DNA of 32,999 nucleotides from an uncultured Flavobacteriaceae bacterium. GTDB lineage: Bacteria; Bacteroidota; Bacteroidia; Flavobacteriales; Flavobacteriaceae. Below, piece after piece: positions 18,344 to 27,737 of this stretch. Made by a program: the position numbers and the translations under genes. The DNA lies in the NCBI GenBank assembly GCA_938010765.1, contig CALLVX010000049.1:1-32999 (forward strand). Direction: 5' to 3'. The notes under the pieces were generated by a model. That model saw only the letters and a list, made by a program, of their open reading frames with translations. It was not told the origin of the DNA and did no database searches. Position 1 is the first letter of the stretch. Each line of letters opens with the position of its first letter.

Positions 18344-19425
18344 GAGGTTTCTTTTTCGGTCACTAATTTGACCAAATCCCATACAGAGGTATCAACGTTT
18401 TTCTTAAAGACCCTTTTTAATATAAGGGCGAGCAATACCTTTTTTACCAGAGATTTTGCAGTCCAATAGGTCTGCACCTCAAGTCTACATGATACTTCCG
18501 AAACAGGAGTTATAATATAAAATTGATACAAGGCGTCAACAGGGGGCGGACTCGTGGTCATTTCGCCATACACCAACTGATCGACCGCGACCTCTTTAGT
18601 GACCGTTACGAAATCTAAATGCTTCCCGTTTACAACACAAATATGTTCTGACCCCAAGCGCGTCACCTCATTCTCGTTATATTCAAACTTGTCGGCACCC
18701 TTTACCCAAAGGTGGCGGAGCCCGTAGTTGGTAATATATTCCAACAACGCCGGGGCAGAAATGGGAAGCACTACCCTATTTATTAAGTTGGGAGGGGAAT
18801 CAAAGTGTAACTTTTTCCCTTCCGAAAAAATAGTAAGTTTCAGTTTTTTCTGATCGATCAACGAATAAATGTACGCAACCTCTTTCCCATCATAATTATC
18901 ATGCCCTTCTCTAAATCGAAACACCTTACTGTAATAGTAAATAGGCAATTCGATGGTACTGGCCAGTTCTTTACTGATCAACGCATAATTATCACTATCT
19001 ACCGAATTCTTAAGTAAACGATGGGCTTCTATGACCTCCTGACCAAAAGGTTTTCTGTTACTTTGAACCGATAAATATTGTAATTCTCCACAATGCGCTA
19101 CCAATTTCAGCTGTAATTCGGGAGCAGTGGCACATGCGTTGCAGGGACAAATTCGATTTTTTTCCAACAACTTTAAATGGCTATGAAAAGCAGTGAACAT
19201 CGTCTCTATTTGGGCCAGTAACCGCTCTTGGGAAAGCACCTCATCTTCCTTATAAAAAAATAGGGCATCTCCTTCTACCTCGGCAAGTTCCAGTTCTTGC
19301 GTATTCGATTCGATAAGTACTTCTAGCAGTTCGGCGATTACATGCTGGCTGTGCTCAACTTCGGTGGTTTGAACAAATTTGGTAAAGCCGGAAATATCGG
19401 GAATGAAGAGTAATGATTTTGCCAT
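18340..19425 (-). CDS. DUF2652 protein (cyclase-like N-terminus, SRPBCC-like C-terminus)
   Basis: The 361-residue protein begins LLFIPDISGFTKFVQ (5-19) and has EVEGDALFFY (about 45-54). This is the metal-binding part of the class III nucleotidyl-cyclase fold, as in DUF2652 proteins. A short Cys motif CPCNAC (about 93-98) follows. The C-terminal half (about 205-345) reads like an SRPBCC-type lipid-binding domain. The catalytic residues of true cyclases outside the two Asp positions are not obvious, so enzyme activity is doubtful. It is convergent with ArsR, overlapping by 4 nt. Confidence 0.8.
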   Translation of the reverse strand: MAKSLLFIPDISGFTKFVQTTEVEHSQHVIAELLEVLIESNTQELELAEVEGDALFFYKEDEVLSQERLLAQIETMFTAFHSHLKLLEKNRICPCNACATAPELQLKLVAHCGELQYLSVQSNRKPFGQEVIEAHRLLKNSVDSDNYALISKELASTIELPIYYYSKVFRFREGHDNYDGKEVAYIYSLIDQKKLKLTIFSEGKKLHFDSPPNLINRVVLPISAPALLEYITNYGLRHLWVKGADKFEYNENEVTRLGSEHICVVNGKHLDFVTVTKEVAVDQLVYGEMTTSPPPVDALYQFYIITPVSEVSCRLEVQTYWTAKSLVKKVLLALILKRVFKKNVDTSVWDLVKLVTEKETS

Positions 19426-19464
19426 AGTGCGCTATATCCAATTCTAAAAACGGTATTGAACCGC

Positions 19465-19953
19465 CTACCGTTGCTTTAATTTTTCTAGCAGCAAGCTATC
19501 GTTCCCTTTCTTTAGTTCAATTAATTGGCCAACCTTTTCATTGGGCACTGCAATAGAGAGTACATAATGGGCAATTCTCCATTTCCCATCAATCTTTTTT
19601 AAGACTCCGGAACCTCTACAGAGTTTCATTTGTGTGTCTAACAACTCATCGAACCAGGCCATGTCTTTGGCCTGGTTTATAAAAATGTGCCGCTCTACAG
19701 CCGTAAAACTCCATGCTTTTCCCTTATCAAAATGTGGTTTGGAATAGGCCTTGAACTCCTCAAGTTCCCAATTTTCGGTAGCATCGGTTCCTATAAAAAT
19801 GGCATTTGGGGCCATTAAACTAAAGTAAGTATCAAAATCTGCTTCCGAAGCCGCCAAATGCCATGTATTCAATATCGAATCGACCTGTTTTTCCTGGCCA
19901 TTTACACAATTGCCGATCAGTAGAAATGCCATTCCAAATAGTATTTTATTCAT
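19465..19953 (-). CDS. Secreted NTF2/SnoaL-like protein
   Basis: The 162-residue product has a signal peptide (MNKILFGMAFLLIGNCVNG). A cone-shaped NTF2-like domain follows, recognised by ILNTWHLAASEADFDTYFSL, IFIGTDATENW and AWFDELLDTQMK. Relatives are small ligand-binding or isomerase-like proteins of unknown role. The start overlaps the upstream lipoprotein gene by 8 nt. Confidence 0.8.
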   Translation of the reverse strand: MNKILFGMAFLLIGNCVNGQEKQVDSILNTWHLAASEADFDTYFSLMAPNAIFIGTDATENWELEEFKAYSKPHFDKGKAWSFTAVERHIFINQAKDMAWFDELLDTQMKLCRGSGVLKKIDGKWRIAHYVLSIAVPNEKVGQLIELKKGNDSLLLEKLKQR

Positions 19954-20440
19954 CTAAGATCAATTTGGTATTCAATGTATTGTTTACAATAATGTTGAAC
20001 TGATTTCGAAAAGAGTTGTAGGCATTGATCATTTCCACTACCGAAGTTTCGGTGTCGAGTCTATAAAACAAATCACCTTGTATTTTCAGGACAAAGGTTT
20101 TAAACATTTTTTGACGCCCTTTTACTTGCGGAATAGCGAACTTTTCGGGATATACCGAGTCCTCCAATGCTTTTTGAGTCTCGATCAAACCCTCTATCAC
20201 CAGATTTAAATCTTCCCTGTTCTCAACCGTGTATAAGGCATCAAAACTAGTCTCAAGCGCCTGATATTCGGCCCAGCTGCCTAAAATGGCCTGTGCCTTC
20301 GCATCTATAGTCGATTTCTTGGGCCATTTCCCAGTAGCGAATTCTAAACCAACTGTCGTATCCTTGGCAACTTCCCCGGCCTGTTGCTTACAAGAAATCA
20401 ACAGCAAAAAACAGCCCGTTAACCATAATAATTTTTGCAT
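19946..20440 (-). CDS. Small helical lipoprotein of unknown function
   Basis: ATG 20440 is chosen because it begins a lipoprotein signal (MQKLLWLTGCFLLLISC, lipobox LISC); an upstream ATG at 20455 would add five residues before it. The mature part of the 164-residue product is helical and Gln/Lys-rich, without a recognised domain. It is coupled to the NTF2-like gene by an 8-nt overlap and is divergent from the threonine dehydrogenase gene. Confidence 0.75.
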   Translation of the reverse strand: MQKLLWLTGCFLLLISCKQQAGEVAKDTTVGLEFATGKWPKKSTIDAKAQAILGSWAEYQALETSFDALYTVENREDLNLVIEGLIETQKALEDSVYPEKFAIPQVKGRQKMFKTFVLKIQGDLFYRLDTETSVVEMINAYNSFRNQFNIIVNNTLNTKLILDE

Positions 20441-20504
20441 AGGGCGAATGTACAAATTTTAATAAACGGTATCTTTACCTTGAAATTCATTTAACTCGAT
20501 TTTA

Positions 20505-21452
20505 ATGCAACAAAACATCTTGATTATCGGCGCATGCGGCCAGATAGGGACCGAGCTTACCTTTGCGCTTAGACAAAAATACGGCGCAGATCAGGTAATT
20601 GCCAGCGATATACGTGAAGGCAACGAGGAATTAATGCAGACCGGCCCTTTTGAAATTTTGGATGCCACTGATTACGATGCGTTGGAAGAAGTGGTCGCCT
20701 ACCATGAAATCGGGGAGGTATACCTGATGGCCGCCATGCTCAGTGCAACTGCAGAGAAGTTTCCGGAGCGCGCCTGGAACCTGAACATGAATACGCTTTT
20801 TAATGCGCTTAATTTGGCGAAGGAGAAAAAAATAAACAAACTGTTTTGGCCTTCAAGTATTGCCGTTTTTGGACCCAATACCCCTAAGCAAAATACTCCG
20901 CAAAATACCATTATGGAACCCAGCACCGTATATGGCATCAGTAAACAATCGGGTGAGCGCTGGTGTGAATATTACCATAACAAGTACGGTGTAGACGTGC
21001 GTAGTCTTCGATATCCAGGGCTTATTAGTTGGAAAACCATGCCGGGTGGCGGTACCACCGACTATGCCGTAGAAATTTATCACCGGGCCTTAGCAGAAGG
21101 TAGCTACACATGTTTCTTAAAATCGGATACCGAATTGCCCATGATGTTTATGGACGATGCCATACGCGCCATCTTGGAATTGATGAAAGCGGAGCCGGAA
21201 AATATCAAAATCAGGTCTTCCTATAACTTGGCGGCTATGAGTTTTACACCGGCTCAAATTACCAAGTCGATACAAGAACAGTTGCCCGCTTTCACCATTA
21301 CATACGAACCAGACTCAAGACAGGCCATCGCCAATTCTTGGCCCAATAGCGTGCAAGATACAGCAGCGCGCAACGATTGGAATTGGCAGCACAAGTTCGA
21401 CCTTGAAAGCACCACTCGGGTGATGCTTCAAAACTTGAAAGCAGAGCAATAG
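20505..21452 (+). CDS. L-threonine 3-dehydrogenase, SDR type
   Basis: The 315-residue enzyme has NAD-binding GACGQIG (9-15), a catalytic Ser in WPSSIAVFGP (115-124) and Tyr143-x3-Lys147 (VYGISKQSGE). LRYPGLIS, GGGTTDYAVEI and the end WPNSVQDTAARNDWNW are hallmarks of the short-chain threonine dehydrogenases known from Flavobacterium and Cupriavidus. It oxidises L-threonine to 2-amino-3-ketobutyrate, normally cleaved by glycine C-acetyltransferase. No such gene is adjacent, although a related alpha-oxoamine synthase lies at 28649. It starts 64 nt from the divergent lipoprotein gene. Confidence 0.9.
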   Translation: MQQNILIIGACGQIGTELTFALRQKYGADQVIASDIREGNEELMQTGPFEILDATDYDALEEVVAYHEIGEVYLMAAMLSATAEKFPERAWNLNMNTLFNALNLAKEKKINKLFWPSSIAVFGPNTPKQNTPQNTIMEPSTVYGISKQSGERWCEYYHNKYGVDVRSLRYPGLISWKTMPGGGTTDYAVEIYHRALAEGSYTCFLKSDTELPMMFMDDAIRAILELMKAEPENIKIRSSYNLAAMSFTPAQITKSIQEQLPAFTITYEPDSRQAIANSWPNSVQDTAARNDWNWQHKFDLESTTRVMLQNLKAEQ

Positions 21453-21491
21453 TAGGGTTCAATAGGAATGAAAATGATTAAAAATTAGATT

Positions 21492-22223
21492 ATGCATTCA
21501 AAAAACTATTTTCTCTTTAGGGTTTCACTACTATTTCTTTTGACCATGGGATCCCTAACTGCTCAACTGTCTTCCAATGTATATCTTTATGATACCCAAA
21601 AAGAAGATCGTACCATACATCATGAACTGAAAATAAACGAAGACTACTTCATATATACCGTTTACGAAACAACACCGGCAAAATTTATTAAAACAGTAGG
21701 CGGGTTCTATAGCACTGAGAATGATACGTTGAAAGTGGCCTTGGAATTTAACTCGAATTATGAGAACGATCGTATTGCAAAACTACATATTCCCTACACT
21801 TTGGAAGGGCAGCAACTGGTCCTTGACGCTGACACTAAAATGACGTTCAAAGCCGAAGCGTCACAGCCCCAACCGCTAGACGGGCAATGGCTGTTTGCTA
21901 CCCGTGGCCCCGATACGGGACAGGAACGCCGGGGAGGTCAAAATACCCGTAAAACCCTTAAATTTTTGCTTGGCGAACGTTTTCAATGGATCGCTTACGA
22001 TACCGACGGCTTTCTATTCAAAGGAACCGGCGGAGGGCATTACACCGCCGTGGACGGAAAATATACAGAACAGATCCAGTATTTCTCCAGAGACAATTCG
22101 CGAGTGGGTGCCTCACTGATGTTCGACTATGAACTGAAAGGAGACGATTGGCACCATCGCGGAAAAAATAGCAAAGGCAAACCCATGTACGAGCTATGGA
22201 GCAGACGCTTGCTAACGGAGTAA
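21492..22223 (+). CDS. Secreted protein of unknown function
   Basis: The 243-residue product has a signal peptide (FRVSLLFLLTMGSLTAQ). The first half is beta-rich, and the second half (about 130-235) repeats a lipocalin-like pattern (GQWLFATRGPD, then FQWIAYDTDGFLFKGTGGGH, then YELWSRR). This resembles the 'membrane or secreted protein' families annotated in Flavobacteriia. No catalytic motif is visible. It lies 39 nt after threonine dehydrogenase and could be co-transcribed. Confidence 0.7.
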   Translation: MHSKNYFLFRVSLLFLLTMGSLTAQLSSNVYLYDTQKEDRTIHHELKINEDYFIYTVYETTPAKFIKTVGGFYSTENDTLKVALEFNSNYENDRIAKLHIPYTLEGQQLVLDADTKMTFKAEASQPQPLDGQWLFATRGPDTGQERRGGQNTRKTLKFLLGERFQWIAYDTDGFLFKGTGGGHYTAVDGKYTEQIQYFSRDNSRVGASLMFDYELKGDDWHHRGKNSKGKPMYELWSRRLLTE

Positions 22224-22637
22224 TGGGAACATCCATTTTAATTAATAGTACAACCAAAAATAGTTTAAACTAGAATTACCTTCTTTCCTAATTTTCAGTA
22301 CACCTTACTTTCCTTCCAATTGGTATGCTCCCCTGATACACTATTTTTTCATTTTCACCTGATACGTATTCAATCCCGTAAAAAACCCAGGTTGTGACCC
22401 AACGGCCCCTTTAAAACCCCTCTTTGGGGCTTGGGCCCGCTCCCCATACTTATAAACATACAAAACACCTTACAATGGATCCACGAGCGCACACACCCGA
22501 AAGCATGCAGAACGACATCGAAACGCACAGGCCCTAGCCTGAACTTTTCTGCTTCCATTGGTCTTACCTAAATCAAAGTCTAGGCTTATTTTTATCAAAT
22601 TATCAAAAGATTAGAGCTCCTAAGTACCTTGTACAAG
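22224..22637. other. Intergenic stretch, no gene supported
   Basis: Neither strand has a convincing reading frame. Short C- and G-rich tracts occur around 22400-22445 (for example CCCC-TCTTT-GGGG), but no clean terminator or promoter is visible. Confidence 0.5.
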
Positions 22638-23258
22638 TCAATACCCAAAATGATATGCTGCTTCCAAAAACGGTTTCGTGGCTTCATCCCCGTTAGTATG
22701 CAACTCCTTAATTACCCCACCAAGTACCATTTTTTTATTCGAAAGCTTTTCAGTACCACGTACATGTGCAATTAAAAAAGTGTGTGCCGACCCCTCTTCT
22801 TCGAGTTCATAAACGTGGTATTCGTCCTTTATTGGGGTCATTGCGAAAATTGTCGTGCTGCCCGAATTTTTCGGAAAAAGAACGGTTCCATCAAAATCAG
22901 CAGTATTTTCTAACAACTTAGGGAATCCTGTCATTATAACATTTGATGCTGTTTGTGCCTTCATAATAGCTACAGATGGATTTAATTCTTGAGGTTTATA
23001 CTTCTGGTAGGTGTGCATTAAATCACCATCTAACTTTGAAAACACCACTGTTTTTTCCGAGTCGGTTAATTTCCAGATCGACATTTGAAGAAAAAGGATC
23101 ATTTGCTGTTCCCTTTTTGATAGTCCCCCGGCCCCTTCCAATTCAGCTTGATTGATTATTCCGTCATTTTTTTTAATTTTCGAACTATAAAACCTCCCTC
23201 CATTGTCAAGAGATGCTAAAGCTTGGTCAACACTTCTATATGGCTCAATTTTCTTCAT
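22638..23258 (-). CDS. Unrecognised soluble protein
   Basis: The 206-residue product (MKKIEPYRSVDQALASLDNG...) has no signal peptide or membrane helix. It has a helical N-terminal half (LSKREQQMILFLQMSIWKL) and a beta-rich C-terminal half (EYHVYELEEEG, AHTFLIAHV). No motif that I know is present. It lies downstream of a broken gene remnant and a 24-codon open frame on the same strand, in a scarred region. Its regular amino-acid composition and full length suggest a real gene. Confidence 0.6.
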   Translation of the reverse strand: MKKIEPYRSVDQALASLDNGGRFYSSKIKKNDGIINQAELEGAGGLSKREQQMILFLQMSIWKLTDSEKTVVFSKLDGDLMHTYQKYKPQELNPSVAIMKAQTASNVIMTGFPKLLENTADFDGTVLFPKNSGSTTIFAMTPIKDEYHVYELEEEGSAHTFLIAHVRGTEKLSNKKMVLGGVIKELHTNGDEATKPFLEAAYHFGY

Positions 23259-23372
23259 TGTACTATCTTTTTAGATGTTAATAAATACTTTCGTTATTGC
23301 TTAAAAAAGGAGTCTTTCGAGCCATAGACGCTATAATGGGTGCCGTTGGTTTCATAAAAATATTTCATAGTC

Positions 23373-23527
23373 CTATTTCCGAAGCGGCATATGCACTTGT
23401 TCCCCCATGGGCATGGCTTGGCATTGATAATGGATGCTAACACCACCGGTCGTGTACCGCAGCTCTAGATAATGCCAGCTATCATTCCCTGATGAAAGGC
23501 ATTGGCCGGCGTCTGTATATTTGGCAT
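23373..23527 (-). pseudogene. Remnant of a second copy of the gene cut at the left edge
   Basis: From ATG 23527 the frame reads MPNIQTPANAFHQGMIAGII and then stops. It matches the start MPERTETADGFHQGMIELI of the partial gene at 1-205. At DNA level the two share ATCATTCCCTG (159-169 and 23481-23491) and similar sequence into the upstream region (for example TTCCTTAT and CCCCTAAT). In a second frame the sequence continues protein-like (YLELRYTTGGVSIHYQCQ) to a stop at 23373. This looks like a duplicate that lost its middle. A 24-codon frame (23294-23368) follows and may be another fragment. Confidence 0.5.
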
Positions 23528-23683
23528 AATCAAGATGGTTCCTTATTCTATGTAGAGAAAAAGAGCATATACCCCTAATAGCATCTTGAACGATTTGTGA
23601 ATATCTAAAAAAAATATGTGTTTCTTGTAAAATATATCTCAGAACGAAAACCTTGCGGGCTTCAAAACACACGGGCATTTGAA

Positions 23684-24163
23684 TTACCTTGGAATATCAT
23701 TGAAAGCTTTTATACTAGCAGAAATAATACTATTAGCGCTGCTTTTTAAGCTTTTAACCCCAAGTCGAAAAATTAAAATTCCCAAAGCAAGGGCCAACAC
23801 CAAAACCACTAGCTTCGATTTCAAATCTTCCTGAAAAATACAGAGCAACCCGCAGAAAACACCTCCAAAAATCGACATGGTCAGCAAACCATATAAATCT
23901 GTCTGAAAGATAATTTCAAATTCTGTTTCAGATTTTTTGGTTGTTCGAATCGTACCTGACCTTAAAATCTTCATCCCTTCCAGTTCATTCTCCCCCGAAT
24001 GGGTCGTAAAGCCCGTAAGCGTGCTAAAATGGATTTCGCCATTTTTAACTTCTGAGCGTATTTTTCTGGCTTTTAAGACCTGTTGTATCTGGTGGTTAAT
24101 GGCCTTTACACCAGCTCCAATTTTTTCGGATGTCATTACTGTTTTTGTTTCTTTTAGTTTCAA
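23684..24163 (-). CDS. Small membrane protein of unknown function
   Basis: The 159-residue product has a soluble N-terminal part with a helix (GVKAINHQIQQVLKARKI) and strands, then two hydrophobic segments (about 95-112 and 118-137). ATG 24163 is the first start; ATG 24136 (MTSEKIGAGVKAIN) is an equally plausible start, giving 150 residues. I do not recognise the family. It lies among scarred DNA and has no obvious operon partner. Confidence 0.55.
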   Translation of the reverse strand: MKLKETKTVMTSEKIGAGVKAINHQIQQVLKARKIRSEVKNGEIHFSTLTGFTTHSGENELEGMKILRSGTIRTTKKSETEFEIIFQTDLYGLLTMSIFGGVFCGLLCIFQEDLKSKLVVLVLALALGILIFRLGVKSLKSSANSIISASIKAFNDIPR

Positions 24164-24634
24164 AATAATTTGATTTCTGACGTTAATAAGAGCCCATGTG
24201 AATTAAAATTTTTTGGTTAAACATATCCATATCCCCGGCGCTCGTCTTCGACGAATCATCAAATATCAGCAAATACTAAATAGCCGTTTGGTCATAGAAC
24301 TATAAACCACATTGATTACGCTGTAGTTTATACTTTTTTGCTCGATAATCGAGATTTAGAATGTTCCGACGCCTATACGACGAGTGTTCAGACAGGCTTG
24401 CGTCGAAATCAATGTTGAATTTCCTTTTAATGCCTCGTGGGCTCGCCCCGAGGTAGTTTACCCGGTACAGTACTAGCGTAACACTAGCGATTCGCTTTGC
24501 TCATGCTAGCAGGGAATATACGGTTCGTTTTTTTGAACTTGTTCAATAGTCTCACTTATACCAGCACTGCTAGAAGGATGTGCTTACTCCCTAGAAGCAG
24601 ATAATTGTCTTCAGAATAGGAAACAAAAACTGGG
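24164..24634. other. Intergenic stretch with hairpin cluster
   Basis: No reading frame is supported. The stretch contains the small palindrome CTCGAT-A-ATCGAG and the REP-like hairpin group at 24433-24510 described separately. Confidence 0.5.
24433..24510. repeat. REP-like hairpin cluster
   Basis: A near-perfect hairpin CCTCG-T-GGGC / GCCC-CGAGG (24433-24453, one bulged T) is followed by GGTA-GTT-TACC (24452-24462). A tandem pair ACTAGCG at 24472-24478 and 24483-24489 and a GCTAGC palindrome at 24505-24510 come next. Such compact mixed palindromes resemble repetitive extragenic elements; other copies cannot be seen in this window. Confidence 0.4.
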
Positions 24635-25516
24635 CTACAACTTAATTCGGAGGTTGATTGAAACGTTTATACGACTCAAACTTTCGGAATTTCCAAATTC
24701 TTGTTTAACATTAATGGTTCTCGTAGTTCCCGATTCCTCTAGCTCCACCTTGTTCAAAAAACCTAGAATAACCGAGGTGGAGAAACCTAATGAAACACTT
24801 TTGCTTACACCAAATTCGTATCCTAGATTAGAAATATACCCTATTGTACTCCCCGTTGTCGAGCTGGTGCGCAGCCCCGCGCGTTCTTCTTCTCTAAAAC
24901 CCATGTATCCAATTGCCAAGCTAGAGACGAAGGCGTTTCGTTGATTAGCTGATAAAATTCTCGCTGCCACCGATGGGCCTATAAAGCTGATTTTAATCTC
25001 ATTGGCCAACCCTTGTTCAACTGTTCCATCTGAAAAATCTGTTTCTATCCTATCGGTGCTCTCCGAGCTTTGAAAAATATTAAAATTTACACCAAAGCCA
25101 ATGCCCTCACTTACAAAATAATGCCCATGAAGCCCCCAATGAAATCCAGACCTAAGTTTATTGACATAGTTCCTCACCACAGGGTCCAAGCCATTGGGAG
25201 GCCTCCCTAGTCTGTAGCCATAACCCGCCTCCAAATTAAAAATCCATCTTTGCCCCTGATATTCAAATACGCTTTTATGATCTTCCGATACCGCTGCCAC
25301 CTCAAAAAAGTCTTTTTGGAAACTAGTTACTTGGTTGCGAAGTAATAAAGTGCTTCGTGTTTCCCCGTTTTTCACAAAATAAAAATAGAGGGCATTTTTC
25401 TTTTCCTTATAGATTCTGGCGTTTATAGAATCATTGGTTTTTGTTACGATTAAATCCTGGGCATTTGACTGCATCAGACCACAAAGAGCTAATGCCAACA
25501 AAACTATTTTTTGCAT
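24635..25516 (-). CDS. Probable outer-membrane beta-barrel protein
   Basis: ATG 25516 is chosen because it begins a signal peptide (MQKIVLLALALCGLMQSNAQ); the frame is open upstream to 25609 but that overlaps the previous gene. In the 293-residue product, residues 25-75 form a small domain (LIVTKTNDSINARIYKEK), seen in Bacteroidota proteins that report on 'transition metal/OMP' type barrels. The rest has alternating strands and ends in an aromatic-free but strand-like VSINLRIKL. It probably sits in the outer membrane. It follows the lipoprotein gene by 28 nt. Confidence 0.65.
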   Translation of the reverse strand: MQKIVLLALALCGLMQSNAQDLIVTKTNDSINARIYKEKKNALYFYFVKNGETRSTLLLRNQVTSFQKDFFEVAAVSEDHKSVFEYQGQRWIFNLEAGYGYRLGRPPNGLDPVVRNYVNKLRSGFHWGLHGHYFVSEGIGFGVNFNIFQSSESTDRIETDFSDGTVEQGLANEIKISFIGPSVAARILSANQRNAFVSSLAIGYMGFREEERAGLRTSSTTGSTIGYISNLGYEFGVSKSVSLGFSTSVILGFLNKVELEESGTTRTINVKQEFGNSESLSRINVSINLRIKL

Positions 25517-25544
25517 GAACGGTACTTTTAGAAGTTTACTATTT

Positions 25545-26273
25545 TCAATTTTCGGGGCTGTTCCGGGCTTCAAAACCATCATATTCGGCCTTGCCGGTTC
25601 GATAATCAATCAGTTCCAACCTAGGGCGGCCCACAACCACCCCCCACTTCATACTGCATCTTAAAAAGTAACTTTTTCCGTGTATGATATCGATGGGCAC
25701 TTCGGCCTTTGATTCCGTTTTGGCCCAAAGCACGTTCAGTCCTTCCTTTTTGATTCGAATTACATCCTTGAAATCATTTTTTACCCGGCACAGGGTTGAA
25801 TCTCCAAGATTTAGATTATATCCTATAAAAACCCCCGAACCGGAATAGCGGTATACATATAAAAGGGCATAGTCAACATCCTTCAAAATAGGCTCTTCAT
25901 ATTGCTTGGCCAAGGAGCTGGTATCCTTGAGATGGTAGAACACCACTTTCATTCGGTGACAAGTACTTCCCAATGCTCTAGGGGTTTTGTGTTCAAATAT
26001 TTTCACAATATTGGCCCCATTTTGACGCGCCTGTAGTTTAGCCTGCTCCAATACCATTTCATAGGTACACTTGGTGGTAAAGCCCGTGTCTTTAATAGAT
26101 AGTTTTCCCACTGCTTTTGCCCCTTTCGGGATTTTCCCATCAATTTGTATTACATATACTTCGCTGTTATAGGCCAACGCGGGTTTTTTGTTTACAATAA
26201 CGGCATTTAATTTAGGGCTGCAACTTCCTAATACCAGTAGGGAAACTAGTAGCAAAAAAATAGGTTTTTTCAT
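25545..26273 (-). CDS. Lipoprotein with DUF2846-like domain
   Basis: The 242-residue product has a lipoprotein signal (MKKPIFLLLVSLLVLGSC, lipobox LGSC). The first half includes TYEMVLEQAKLQARQNGANI, typical of small heavy-metal-binding-like (YbjQ-type) alpha/beta domains. The second half (about 135-235) reads ALLYVYRYSGSG, then IRIKKEGLNVLWAKTES and GKSYFLRCSMKWG, the DUF2846 pattern. It is probably anchored to the outer membrane and co-expressed with the barrel protein 28 nt downstream. Confidence 0.7.
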   Translation of the reverse strand: MKKPIFLLLVSLLVLGSCSPKLNAVIVNKKPALAYNSEVYVIQIDGKIPKGAKAVGKLSIKDTGFTTKCTYEMVLEQAKLQARQNGANIVKIFEHKTPRALGSTCHRMKVVFYHLKDTSSLAKQYEEPILKDVDYALLYVYRYSGSGVFIGYNLNLGDSTLCRVKNDFKDVIRIKKEGLNVLWAKTESKAEVPIDIIHGKSYFLRCSMKWGVVVGRPRLELIDYRTGKAEYDGFEARNSPEN

Positions 26274-26413
26274 GTTTGATTTAAAGTTTGGATTTTTTGA
26301 ATGCTATGTTGATCATCTAACCTCTCAAAGAAAATCATTTTAGACCGTTACTAAATAAGCTCATTACTAGCGCGGCCGGTATGTTTTTCCAATCTGCAAA
26401 AATAAGGCTTGAA

Positions 26414-26432
26414 ACTGCAATAATTTTGCAGT
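26414..26432. repeat. 7-bp inverted repeat upstream of the lipoprotein gene
   Basis: ACTGCAA and TTGCAGT flank TAATT. A further CTGCAAAA copy lies at 26394-26401, so the block can fold in more than one way. It lies about 140 nt before the lipoprotein start; a role is not evident. Confidence 0.35.
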
Positions 26433-26499
26433 CTGCCATTTAATTGGTCTGGTTGTCATTCATTAGCAGTTCCTTAATTTCCTTATCAACCCAAATCAT

Positions 26500-27112
<613 letters not shown>

Positions 27113-27253
27113 ACATTGCTAGCCTTACACATAATGTTAAGCATTAGCCTGCAATTAAGATTTCACAGGTCAGCTTTTTTTTAACATTATAATACAGATA
27201 ATCAATAGATTGAAAATAAACTAAGGCTTAACTATTTATTCTTAAAATTTATA

Positions 27254-27334
27254 AAACATCCCCGAGTACCCTTTGACAACAATAAGGCGGAAAGGGATCT
27301 GAGGATGATCAAGGTAAAAAAAGGTATCTGGTAG
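27254..27334 (+). mobile_element. Short remnant of an IS66-type transposase
   Basis: The frame reads KHPRVPFDNNKAERDLRMIK, then VKKGIW and a stop. Pro-Phe-Asp-Asn-Asn-x-Ala-Glu-Arg-Asp-x-Arg-Met is the highly conserved motif near the C-terminus of IS66 transposases, including its catalytic Glu region. Nothing else of the element is recognisable upstream or downstream. Confidence 0.6.
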
Positions 27335-27737
27335 TTTCAGGTCACAGACCCATGCACAATACCTTTCAACCATTGGGTGATACATCGCTACGGTCAAAAA
27401 AAGTGAAGGAAAAGTGCTTTATAACATTCATAAGGCCTTTCTTCAAAATCCTTACCGCCATACCAGCAACTAAGGAGTGAACTGCTAGCCCAAAGTCGGT
27501 GAGCATTAAATCTCAATTATCGGGTAAGTGGCAATAAAATGATACATAAATTCGATACTTTACGCTTTTAGGGAGCTATTTGGGGAAAGAAATAATACGA
27601 CCTTCCACACTGTCTTGAAAAAAGGAATGCTTTTAGAAACCTTCGTCTTTAGCGGCTCGTTTTAAATTTTGTAGCGACCCAAAAACAGGTGGTTTTTCGA
27701 ATCAATTCAACGATGCCCATGCGGTTGAAAAAGAAGG
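27335..27737. other. Intergenic stretch, no gene supported
   Basis: The stretch has no convincing coding frame, only short frames such as IHKAFLQNPY (around 27430-27460) that might be further transposase debris. Confidence 0.4.

Noticed and set aside
22370..22558. A 62-codon minus-strand frame in the 22.4 kb gap
   Set aside because: It has no domain or signal and an irregular composition, and lies in C/G-tract DNA that appears non-coding.
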